A DNA stretch of 64,000 bases from Dicyema japonicum (Eukaryota > Dicyemida > Rhombozoa > Dicyemidae), in assembly GCA_011109175.1 (NCBI GenBank), contig RDEW01000040.1, forward strand, positions 124,001-188,000, given 5' to 3'. Below are positions 22,851-32,799 of this stretch, piece by piece. The position numbers and the translations under genes are program-made. The notes beneath the pieces were generated by a model that searched no databases, was not told the DNA's origin, and saw nothing but the letters and a program-made list of their open reading frames with translations. Each line of letters begins with the position of its first letter. Position 1 is the first letter of the stretch.

Positions 22851-23438
22851 AACATTATTTCTTTTGTTGCACATTCTTAGCTATATGACCATTATGACAA
22901 AAATAAGTGCTTATAATAATAGTTCCCAACATAGATTGTGAGGATCGAGATTGTGACTTCTAGGATAGTTAGAAGTCTGAGGATCATCAATCTGGTATTA
23001 AAGTCATTGTTTCGAATAAGAATTCAAACGTGGTCTTGGAATAATTCATGAAACGAAAAATATGGATGTCTTTCTATATTAGAGAAATCCCAAAAGTATG
23101 ATTAATCGAAATTGTCTCATATCATTACTAATTATGTTAATTGAAATGCCAATGCATTTCAACATTAGATAAATCCCAAAAATATGGGTTAATGACTATC
23201 TATAGTGTTTCCCTCCTGCGAGGAGATCTCCTTCGACCTCAGCTTTCCGGACAATGCACTTTGGATCAGTCGGCATACAAAAATATTACTCCTTTCGATA
23301 ATTTCTATGACTTTTTTAGGAGAAATTTTATTTTAATATAGTTAATAATAAACCTTATAAATTAATTTGAATTAAAAAATTTTAAATTTGTTTATTGTTA
23401 AAAAATTATTTTGTTAAATAAAATTATTTTGTTAAATA
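22851..23438. other. Unassigned stretch
   Basis: AT-rich; nothing recognised. 23340-23460 is a low-complexity A/T run with a short tandem copy of AAAATTATTTTGTTAAATA. Confidence 0.3.
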
Positions 23439-23730
23439 AATCTGAATTAAAAACAGCTTTCCTTTGGATTTACAAAAATGAGCATGCAGCATATAGCAGA
23501 AAAGTTCGGATTACTCAATTGCTCACGTGACAGCCATGAGTATTTGATAAGACATCCTCAGCTCATCTTTTTTGATGGTGTCTTTGCCTTCATCATTTGG
23601 TGTGTGGATATGATTCAAGCAAAAGTAGGATATTTGATTTCTTTAGAATTTTTCCTTGGCAGATCGGGTAATTATCCAAGCGATGTTCATTGTATTCATC
23701 TACCAAATAAAATATTTTGCCATTCAATAA
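23439..23730 (+). pseudogene. CDC37: Cdc37 co-chaperone, partial
   Basis: Cdc37 loads protein kinases onto Hsp90. Here only a middle piece is seen: a possible lead-in ELKTAFLWIYKNE (from about 23430, one frame break), then AEKFGLLNCSRDSHEYL, HPQLIFFDG and FIIWCVDM. A 22-nt intron (23625-23646) joins to NFSLADRVIIQAMFIV and a stop at 23728. This matches the human order KHFGMLRRWDDSQKYL, LVCEETANYLVIWCIDLEVEE, VAHQTIVMQFILELAK. The N-terminal kinase-binding part and everything after this helix are missing. A dispersed repeat begins at about 23735, right after the stop. It could be a fragment made by rearrangement, or exons could be hidden; a functional short protein is unlikely. Confidence 0.6.
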
Positions 23731-23734
23731 TATA

Positions 23735-23960
23735 AGACAAATCAAATAATGGAGAATAGTGCATATTTATAGGTTACCAAAAACATATATTGAACATTTT
23801 TGATAACAGCCGTCAGTATTATTTGAAATATCAGCAGAATATATTATAAGAAACAAAAAGCCAACCACAACAACGTGGCAACGCACGCCAAATAATGTGC
23901 CAATTTATTAAAAGGTTTGCCATATTATAAAATAATTTTAAAAAATAAATAAATAATCAA
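23735..23960. repeat. Dispersed repeat family, copy A
   Basis: Shares GGAGAATAGTGCATATTTAT, AGGTTACCAAAA, CACAACAACGTGGCAA and TTAAAAGGTTTGCCATATT with 29018-29285, in the same orientation. No coding content. It is probably a short non-autonomous element. Confidence 0.7.
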
Positions 23961-25679
23961 ATCGACAATCAGAAGGTATTTGACTGTTCCGAAGAAGATC
24001 ATCACTTACAAATACATTCTCAGTTAGTTGAGAACTTTAACTTCTTTCTCTTTGACCCAGTGATTCTGGGGGTAATAATGGTAATATTCTTCGAACATTG
24101 ACGCAAACCTGAAGTTATGGTTGAGAAATTTTTTGAACGGTCACCGGTGACGAGCACGCCATAGTAATCGATATCTTTGGAGACAATAAAATGGATTTAC
24201 TTATTTCTCTTTCCTCTAATTGCACTTGGATTGCACTGTAATCATAGTGGAGTTTCTATCGCTGGAAGTCTTAGGAAATTTATTCAGTCTTTTGAAGATG
24301 GGAATTTCTTTTTCTTCCTCTCGAAATACCTAATCATGGAGATTGAAAGTTTTCTCTTCGGAAAGCGGTTGATGCCAAGCTAATGGATGGGGACGTCTGG
24401 GCAGTAGTTAGGACATTGTTTTTCAATCGAAATCGTCTTATCAGTCACCCTTGAAGTAATTTCTACTTTGGCGAATAAACATCCTCTCTCTCGATTGGAT
24501 CTGAGAGAATTTTCAATCTCATTGGACTGCCCCCTCCTTGTTTTATTTACCGAATCCTAGGTAATGGTTGGGATAAAATCCTTCTCACAGACAGTAGAGG
24601 GGTTTGGATGGTTTAGTTCCTGGCATATCAGAGACCTTCGTCATTCTTAACTTTTTAGGCGGGAGCTCACCTTGTATCATCGTCAATTAAACTCGTAAAT
24701 CTGTTTGCATCCGGGAATATTCCTCCCATCGCGTGAACTTTTTTCTTCTTTGTTGTTTTCCTTTCTCAGAGCCTGGTGGCTATTGAGAACCTATTCCGCT
24801 TAACTCAGACATCGTCAAAAATGGGCTTTAAAAGTCTCCTGAATGCTATATGTCCCGACATATGAAATTCTACTATCTCAGATATCTCGATCCAAAGATT
24901 TTGAAGCTGACGATAGAGAATTTCCTATTAAAACGATATTTTTTTGTGAGACATGGGTTTTATCGGATCCAATATAACGAACTCGAAGAGTCCCACAAGC
25001 ATCATTCTTTAGCTCCGCACTACTTAAGATGGACAATTTTCCTCAGCCAAATTAATATGTGTATATGTCAAAAGAAATCTCAGAGGGAAGGTTAAAAATT
25101 ACGTGGAAGATATAAACCGATAATACAAATCGCGTAGACTGAAATCGGCAGATAACATAACGCTGTGTGTATTTTCCAATATAGGAAATATTGTCAACAA
25201 TGTGCTTTACACAGCTTTAATGACATCGATCACGAATCTGGAGTTCTGTTTGGATCGAGGGAGAACTTTATAAAAATATCAAAGCTAAGAAAAAATTGTG
25301 CAGACACTTTTTACATCACGAAATTACTTTTTTTAAAGGGAGCACATCATCTCGTTTTTGAAGAAGTTAAGAAAAACATCAATTAAGTTCGACCTTTGGA
25401 AGATAATGTATTGGTAAAAAGTTAGCATGGTTGGGATAACTTTGAATTTAAGAAGACTGATTAACCGACCAATCTTTTAGAGTTTTATTGTGACTCTCTT
25501 TCATCTCGTTGTTATGGAAAACATTAAACGACACACCAATAATGGTTCATCTGAAGCAATAATGGTTCGTTAGCAATATTTTCTTAAAATGGTCAAAAGT
25601 CAAGACCATCCATTTGGGTCGAAAGTCAGGTTATTTTAAAATCTTTCTCAAAATATGAGAAGAAACTTTCTCATTTATG
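23961..25679. other. Unassigned stretch
   Basis: Contains a relative (24016-24070) of the 103-bp retroposon. Open frames on the + strand at 24177-24383, 24850-25095 and 25165-25386 have no recognised relatives. Confidence 0.3.
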
Positions 25680-26010
25680 GAGACAAACTCAGAATTTTAA
25701 GTCAAACCTTGGGAGGAAAAACGGCTTGGACACTAATGTTTCCCGTACCGTATTCCGAATCATCCTCTCCGTCAGCCTCGACCATGATCTTCTGTTGCGT
25801 GATAGTTCTCTCAGGTCGTTTGCCAAAGTTAGTCTCTTATCAATCGCCGATAGGTGTTCATTCAAAATAGTCGGAATTGTTGTTTTTGGCCTTCCACGGA
25901 ATCCGGCTGTCGTTTGTGCGAAGTAGTTGTCCATTGCGACATTTGCGGGGATCTGGTCATTTAGACGTAAATATGCCAATAACCATACTATGCAGTGAAT
26001 CTTAACGAAA
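25680..26010 (-). mobile_element. LINE ORF2 3'-end fragment
   Basis: The reverse strand reads GFRGRPKTTIPTILNEHLSA, then LTLANDLRELSRNRRSWSRL. A G-R-P-x-T-T...D-L-x-x-L...D-R-x-x-W-R-x-L pattern is typical of the extreme C-terminus of several LINE polymerases. A related fragment lies at 57430-57780. Confidence 0.55.
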
Positions 26011-26639
26011 ATCTTCGAATCAAATGGCAAACTCTTCCTAACAGCCAGTTCTCTGTAGAAGAAGATTTTTGAAATATCAAATTTATTTTTTAATAAAAAA
26101 ATTTAAATAGAAACGACTGAATTGACTAAAGCAATGGATTTAATGATATATGCAAAAAATAATTGAATCTTGTAAGCGAGGTTGGAAAGAAAGTGGATAT
26201 TAAGAATTATTTTAAACGGTCTGAATTATTTGAAATTCATTGAAGATTCAAAATCAAATTTCAAAAACTTTTTGGTTGAGGTGGTGACATACCTCTATTT
26301 TGTGGTTATGTCAATAAAGCATTTAGAACAATCCAATGACCTAGCCAACTTACCTTCAATGGCAAAGGCCTGAATAACGTGGCTAAGAGACATCTTCTAT
26401 GTTTCGGTATTGAAAAATACCGGGGTTCTGTATGCTGTTCGCAGTTTCTATAAGCTGATAGACCATCAAGCAAACATTTTTCATAAAATCAAATAAGTAA
26501 ATATTATATTGGCGGAAACAATATCAATTTAAAAATGTAAAAGTAATTTTTTTTCAAAACATAAGTGTAACCACCTAAACTCGTGACATAATAAGTACTC
26601 CCAAGTGAAGAAATTTCAAAGTGTCAACCAAGGAAATAA
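26011..26639. other. Unassigned stretch
   Basis: AT-rich. Weak + strand reading near 26190-26420 (KKVDIKNYFKRSELFEI and CGYVNKAFRTIQ in different frames) could be an old transposase or gene, but no family is recognised. Confidence 0.25.
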
Positions 26640-28095
26640 ATCTATCCGTAATTGATGTATATAATCGGTGTTAAAATTATATATAGCCACTATAGTTTCA
26701 TTTTTGCAGATCTTGTCAAATATGAAAAAATTAAACAGTTCTTATGTGGAATCGATCCTGACGATATTCTGTCACATGGGCGGCGCGTAACGCATGGTCA
26801 GCCTGTTACCATTTTTTCGACCTTGAAAAAATCTTTTGATTATCCGACATTTAATTTGGTATATCCGATTTACATCGTGATTTAATCCTGTTAAATTAGT
26901 TTTTTATTCATAAATGTTATGATTATAAAGATTTTATTTTTTATAGCGGTAAACCTAGATTTCTAGCGTGATTCCTCTTACAAGAATTTTGTGAAAGATT
27001 GCGTTGAATATCAAACTTTAAAAGATGCTTTGCATGATAAATTTCCCGAAAAATCTTCCGAGGCACCGAAAATATAGGCTTGTAAAGAAGATAGAGACTT
27101 TTTCCATTATCAATGACAGGTATTGTAAATTTGCAATAATTTTAGACTGTATCTTAAATCAACTGATTCCAATTAACGGTCATTGACATATATAGTAGGT
27201 TGGTTTTTTTTAATTTATAGATTCGCTTTTGTACGACCACTATATATTGAATCTGGTAAAGAAGTATGTGAAAACTTAAGATCTTTGTTCCGCCTGAATG
27301 GGCCATGTAAATTTCTTCTGTCGGACAATGGTTCTGAATTTACAAATCAAGAAATAACAAAATTTTGCGAAGATTTTAACATTAAGAAAATTCACGGAAG
27401 GACTAACAATCCTTGAGCACAAAGAATTGTCGAAAGATTTAATCAGACGATCACGAGGAAGTTGTCAAAAATTCTGGATAACAGTGAAAAAATGTGGCTT
27501 GATACATTAGAAAGTGCTGTACTTTGGAACAAATCCCTCATTGCGACTGGATAAGTTTGAGTCTCAGTATTATCCATTTGCAGAAATAATTAATATTTTA
27601 TCGAATAATCGCGTAGATGTTGTTTTAAATAGTTTAATTTGATAAAAAATTCGAAAGGAGAAATATCGACTCTATTAATGAGTTGACTAAAAAAGTTACT
27701 TAAATTTAATTTTTTGTGGTTAAATTAGTTGAAGTCAATCTTGGTTCAAGGTTAATGTCCATAGGTATCGCTTGGCCCATGTGGCATATTCTACAATCAG
27801 ACAACGGGACTGAATTTAAAAATGCCAAAATTCAAGCTTTATGTGAGAATTTCAGAATACGTCACATCCATGGAAGACCAAACAATCCCAGATCCCAAGT
27901 TTATATACAAAATAATTTATAGAGAATAGTAGAACGTTTCAATCAATCGTTGACAAAATCAATATCTAAACTTATGATGGGAATCATAGTGAATATCTTG
28001 TGAATAATGCATACATGAATGTTTCAAAATTCTTGAGAACCACTGGCATTGAAGATTTAAAGCAAATATTCGAAAAAGAGGCAAATTATTATTTG
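26640..28095 (+). mobile_element. Integrase gene of an older Ginger/KRBA2-like element, interrupted
   Basis: Sequence before 26770 reads ...IKQFLCGIDPDDI. Sequence after 27786 continues LQSDNGTEFKNAKIQALCEN, then IRHIHGRPNNPRSQ, VERFNQSLTKSISKL. Removing the inserted element and one copy of TATTC restores PDDILQSDNGTEF in frame. This is the same integrase signature (D...H-G-R-P-N-N-P-R...V-E-R-F-N-Q) as the Ginger-like elements but a distinct, more diverged sequence. It stops near 28095, where RTE-like sequence begins. Confidence 0.75.
26770..27786 (+). mobile_element. Ginger/KRBA2-like integrase DNA transposon, element 2
   Basis: A 1,017-bp relative of element 1. The left end is TGTCACATGGGC...GCCTGTTACC and the right end closes with CGCTTGGCCCATGTGGCA. 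Flanks carry the 5-bp duplication TATTC (26765-26769 and 27787-27791). The integrase core at 27183-27500 reads SGKEVCENLRSLFRLNGPCK, LLSDNGSEFTNQEI and CEDFNIKKIHGRTNNP, with a stop replacing the R before AQRIVERFNQT. The subterminal 190 bp matches 15568-15756 of element 1. It is shorter than element 1 through internal loss, including most of the N-terminal region, and is not functional. Confidence 0.85.
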
Positions 28096-28099
28096 GTTC

Positions 28100-28440
28100 A
28101 GGACAGGGAGATCAACGGCTGATGTAGTATGGTGCCATAGATGGCAATGTGCTATTCAACAAAGATTCAGGAGCTCAAAGACTATCCTTGGAATTGATCT
28201 GACCAGAGCTTTCGACACTGTCCGTCGGGGAAAACTCATTGAAGTGCTTGAAAGTTTCCTGGATAAGGACTCGGTTATTCTGATACGGATACTCTTATCA
28301 AACACGAGGTTACCAGTGCGTATTGGAAAATGTTTGTCACGGGAAATTATTTCAACTGTGGGCACACCCCAAGGAGATTCCCTTTCGCAGTATTGTTTGC
28401 TATATACCTTGAATCGGCTCGAAAAAGAGGCAAATGGGAA
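28100..28440 (+). mobile_element. RTE-like reverse transcriptase fragment
   Basis: The forward strand reads GRSTADVVWCHRWQCAIQQ, TILGIDLTRAFDTVRRGKLI, LIRILLSNTRLPVRI and VGTPQGDSLS, the same wording as the reverse-strand copy at 1230-2720 but with an intact motif A. The piece is truncated at both ends and is otherwise open for about 300 bases. Confidence 0.75.
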
Positions 28441-29017
28441 CTGAATTTTATATCGATAGAATTTATAATAGTTCATTCTTTTTTGTTTTCGTAATAAACC
28501 CAAATTTAGTTATTTTCATTATAGAAAGTTTCCCAATAACTATTTTAAAATTATTGATAAAATTCTGAATTATGTCATTTTCCAAATTTGTTGTATTAAA
28601 TTGTCCCTTCAATTACAGCATTCCGAAAAAAATACAGTTGGTGTCACCTCATACTCGATTGATTTTTTGAGACGAATAATTATGAGACATTAATAAAAAA
28701 TCAAGTAATTAAAAGGTTCTGGTATTAGTTGTCAGTTTTTCAAAATACGGAATGGTCGAGTTAGCAAAAAAATGTGATAAAATTTCCTCATTGTTCGAAA
28801 GAATATTTATACTTTAGTCCTTCTGTTATCCTCCATAGTGGTGAGGAGATGGAATTTAAAATGGAGACTCTATGCAAACAAATAAATCAGACATGTTTTT
28901 GGAAGAGCACGATATCAATGGACACAAGGCCAGGTTGGACGCACACGTAGAATATAATATTTTTCATTAAAAGTATATTTTTCTTTACAAATAAGGTAAA
29001 CTTATCACAATAATACT
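28441..29017. other. Unassigned stretch
   Basis: AT-rich with no gene recognised. Confidence 0.3.
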
Positions 29018-29285
29018 GAAAAATCAAATAGTGGAGAATAATCCATATTTATAGGTTACCAAAATATATATTTAATAGACATTTCGATAAAAGCATTCAA
29101 CACTATATGATGAATCAAATAATATATAATATTGATGAAAATGTATGGGAATACAACAGGAAAATACAATTAAGTAGAAAATACACCACAACCACAAGAA
29201 CGTGGCAATTGCACGCCAATTGATATACAAATGTATTAAAAGGTTCGCCATATTGAAAAACAAATTTTATAAATAAATTTATTTA
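29018..29285. repeat. Dispersed repeat family, copy B
   Basis: Relative of 23735-23960: shares GGAGAATAATCCATATTTAT, AGGTTACCAAAA, CACAAGAACGTGGCAA and TTAAAAGGTTCGCCATATT. It is about 40 bp longer, with an insert in the middle. Confidence 0.7.
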
Positions 29286-29379
29286 TTTTATTTATTTAGA
29301 ACCACGAATCACCGACAAAACAAAGAGAATAGTGGCCGTCAGTTGATTCCGGCATCCTAGAGCAGCCTGTCAAAATTTG

Positions 29380-29490
29380 GAGTCTCTTCTCCACTTATAT
29401 GTACCCTGTCAAATTCTACAATCGGACAACGGAACTGAAGTCCCTTTTCCACTTATATGTACCCTGTCAAATTCTACAATCGGACAACCG
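29380..29490 (+). repeat. Tandemly doubled integrase fragment
   Basis: The block CCACTTATATGTACCCTGTC plus AAATTCTACAATCGGACAAC occurs twice in direct orientation, at 29391-29430 and 29450-29489. The first copy reads LYVPCQILQSDNGTE, the motif around the second catalytic Asp of the Ginger/KRBA2-type integrases nearby. Confidence 0.75.
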
Positions 29491-29499
29491 GACGGAATA

Positions 29500-31330
29500 A
29501 TTACGTTTAAACAAAATGTCATGTGGCTCGCCGAAGACGTGCTGGCATTTGAAAAAAAAGAACCACACTTTCCCCTATCTTCACGGGTGGACCAATAAGG
29601 AAGGCTTGCGCCGCTGCGGAGACGTTGAGGCAAACCCTGGACCAGCCAGAATAGTCCAACTAAACATAAATAGAATCAAGAACAAAATACTCGAACTTCG
29701 GACATTTGTGAAAGAAAATCACATTGATCTGTTGCTAATTCAAGAGTCTAAACTTTCTCCAAAGAATTCAACACCAGTATTTTCGGGATTCACAGTTATT
29801 CGCCATGACAGAATGGGCAAACTTGGTGGGGGTCTTCTCACAGTTATCCGCAACGGCATTCCGTTTGAGGACTTACAGTGCTTACACTATGCTTAAGGAA
29901 ATCTCGAACTTTTGGTTACCAAAATACGATTCCCAAGACTATCAATAATAATTGTCAACGAATATCTCTCACCGCTGAGTTCCTGCTCATCCAGTGCTCC
30001 CAGACTCACTCCTCTCGCGTCACTAAAGGATGTGATTATCTGTGGTGACTTCAATGCGAAGCACCCACTGTGGCTGACAGGACAAACCTACGACAAAAGA
30101 AGGAAGATGATAATTGAGGACCTCCACAGCCTATGTATACTCACGATCCTGCATCTCATACAAGAACACCTACTCGACGTAACGATAAACCTTCTTCTAT
30201 CGGCATTTCATTGTCATCACCGTCCTTGGCCCCACTTATTGACTGGTCAGTTAAGTATGACACCAGGAGTAACCACAACCCAATATTTTTGGAGGTCAAA
30301 ACAAGGTCACGGATAAAAGGACAATGCCAACAATAACTAACTACAGCCTTGCGAATTGGAAAGGATTCAAGGAATACGTCGATAATTGTATTGGACTATT
30401 AAATTTCCTCACTTTTCCCTCCGTCGAACAATTAGTGAAATGGTTCCATTATAAACGATGCGAAAAAAAAGTACATTCCTATGGGGAGACAACCTACGTC
30501 ATCAAAACGTTTCAACACAACGACGAAACATCTGATCAGAACGAAAAAATCTAAAGATGGTAAAATCGCCAACAGAAGAGAACATCAGAAAAATACGAGA
30601 ATTGAACAGAGAGATCGACGACAACATAAAGACAGAAAATGTAAATATATGGACGAGACTATCGAAAGCTCTCTACAAAAACCCCCCAATGCAAAGAGTG
30701 TGGAAGAGGATCAAGAACATCAAAAGATCCTCCCCAGAGAGAAAAGTCGAAGTCTACATAAAACCAGACACTCTGATAAAATATTATACGTCTATATCCT
30801 ACAATAAGTTATCAAAAGACACCAAGTATTCCTGAAAACACCTTACAACCCTCATACAATTCATTGCGGAAGGATTTAACTCCCCCAAACCCCATCAGAG
30901 GACAGTACATATATCCGTGGATATCACAAAAGCATTCGACTCACTCCCTAGGAAACTCCTAACAAAGAAAATATTTTAACCAACATCCATCCGAACCTGA
31001 AACTTTGGCTTGGAAACTTCTTAAATGGAAGACGAGCACAAGTACTCTGCAACAACATCAAATCAAACTCTCGCACTTCCCAAATGGAGTCCCTCAAGGC
31101 TCCCCACTATCACCCCAACTCTTCAATCTCTACATAAACGACATGCCACAAACCTGTAATGAAAACTGTCTAATCCTCTCCTATGCCCACGATATCATTC
31201 TTGCTTTCAGAACAGAAGCATTCAATCAGCGACTCAGTCCGCTCAACAAATGCTTGACAACCTGGAACTATGGCTCTCGAGGCAGAGACTCGACACATCA
31301 GCAACAAAACCGATGCCATGTCCAATGAGA
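29500..31330 (+). mobile_element. LINE with 2A-like motif, endonuclease and reverse transcriptase
   Basis: ORF2 of a non-LTR retrotransposon. It starts with CGDVEANPGP (29615-29644), a match to the 2A ribosome-skipping consensus D-V/I-E-x-N-P-G-P. The endonuclease follows: IVQLNINRIKNK, HIDLLLIQESKLS (catalytic E), GGGLLTVIRNGIPF, VIICGDFNAKHPLWL (about 30030-30075, G-D-F-N-A), and DWSVKYDTRSNHNPIFLEVK (S-x-H near 30265). A linker (LNREIDDNIKTENVNIWTRL) leads to the polymerase: DITKAFDSLPRK near 30930, LKLWLGNFLNGRRAQV near 31000-31050, NGVPQGSPLSPQLFNLYIND near 31083-31142 and a Y-A-D-D relic near 31180. There are several frame breaks. The 5' end abuts the doubled integrase fragment. Confidence 0.8.
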
Positions 31331-32185
31331 AGAGCTGTGAGAATAGATTGAGAAATCATTTATTTCTCAATCTATCTCTCTCTGGTCTTTAACGTGGAAT
31401 TTTTCCAGCTAATCTCAGATTTTAAAATTCTCTTAACCAATGAGTAAGATTACCGAATCTCTTCCAGAGGAATCTTTAATGAAACTGTGCCTCTTCCGTA
31501 ATGCTGAGATTATGATATCAAAAAATGCACTGATTATAGACTCAGTTCCAGCGAGCTTAGCTAACCAACGAAATCAAATTAAATGTTTATCGTCCACAAA
31601 ATCATTAAAAGCATATTTTAAGGATTTCATATTTTGTGCTCACCATGAATACTTTGAGATCGTCCAGTAAAGGCATCACGTACAATTTATCCACTTTGGC
31701 TAGATACGACCAGGATTCAAGAAGAGAACATTTTTTGTTTAGTTCTTCATCCTCATTAGTGATGAAGGGGGATAGATTCCAACAAGGGGTTATACACTGT
31801 TCATGAAATCAACTTCACAAACATAACCACCGTGGATAAACATGATTGGTAAACCCCGCTACTAAGAATTTGTTAGACATCGCTGAGATGATTGAATTTA
31901 TTCCAAAAGGCTGCAACTGAGCCAGAGTTAATTTACTATGTGATCCCATCACATCCAAGCAGAAGCTATTTTCTTGGCTCGATGTTCTCCTTCCGCTCAC
32001 ATAAGCCGATGGAGGGAGAACAGCCCAGTCACTGTGTAACGAGCACCCAACACGATGGACGAACTGAAGTTTCCAAAATGGGAAAATCGTCTCATTACCT
32101 TTTATTCAAAAAAGATCACACGACTTCATGTACTTTGATGTTATAAAATAAAAGTTTTAATTATCGGTAAATTATGATTTATTAG
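31331..32185 (+). other. Possible unrecognised gene or old repeat
   Basis: An open frame from an ATG at 31440 reads MSKITESLPEESLMKLC and SLANQRNQIKCLSSTKSLK to 31667. A 23-nt GT...AG candidate lies at 31637-31659. Further open pieces lie at 31892-32146. No family is recognised, and no consistent exon chain was found. Confidence 0.25.
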
Positions 32186-32628
32186 TTATTTAGAACAAGA
32201 GGAGTTACGATAGCGGAGTCCACAGTATCCACAGGGACACTCCATTCCCGAGTCCTTGAAATAAAGTTAATCAAGACCAAGTTAATAAAGACTCTAGGAT
32301 GACCCAAAGGCCCATTCCCATCACAAAATACAACCCTTGTATCGCATTCAATCACGGGGATCTCTGAGATCAGTTTCATTGCAGGGTTTTGGGTAACCTG
32401 AAGTTATTAAATTGACTGAAAATGTACGCATTTCGTCCTGTTGACAAATCTGCTCATTCTGTAATCATTTTGTTCAAATTTCTTTAAAATTTATAACCCC
32501 GCCTCAACCTGTCCAGTGTGACTAGCAATATCAGTTGGATAGATCACGCTTGTGGTTACTGCCTTGGTTGGTTCCCTCAATCCAAGATGATAGCGAACAA
32601 AGTTGTATAACTTTTTTCTAATTGTCAT
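32186..32628 (-). CDS. NDUFS6: NADH dehydrogenase iron-sulfur protein 6 (complex I accessory subunit)
   Basis: The zinc-binding 13-kDa subunit of mitochondrial respiratory complex I. From the ATG at 32626-32628 the exons are joined by introns at 32482-32508 (27 nt), 32398-32427 (30 nt) and 32255-32277 (23 nt), all GT...AG. The protein reads ASHTGQ, NDYRMSRFVNRTK, AMKLISEIPVIECDTRVVFC, DGNGPLGHPRVFINL, then CPCGYCGLRYR and a stop at 32186. This matches the family order HTGQ-x-Y-D-x-x-D-Y-R, then C-D-G-G, G-H-P and C-G-Y-C-G. The zinc ligands (C before DG, H of GHP, CxxC) are all kept. No frame break is needed. Length is about 113 residues, close to mature human NDUFS6. The basic N-terminus (MTIRKKLYNFVRY) would suit a mitochondrial presequence. 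Confidence 0.93.
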
Positions 32629-32799
32629 TTATGCAGAACAACAACAACCAAAACTATATTTAAATTAAAAAAATAATTTAATTCAAAAAAACTAAAATAT
32701 TCTAATGTTAATTGTATCCATATAATGTCCGTCACAGCCGAAACTTCTGGGATTCTAAGACCCAAATTCCCTTCCTTATAACTTAAAATTTTATATGAA

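Noticed and set aside
27183-27500. An LTR retrotransposon or retrovirus integrase
   Set aside because: The integrase lies inside a TIR element with 5-bp duplications, and no LTR, gag, protease or linked RT was seen.
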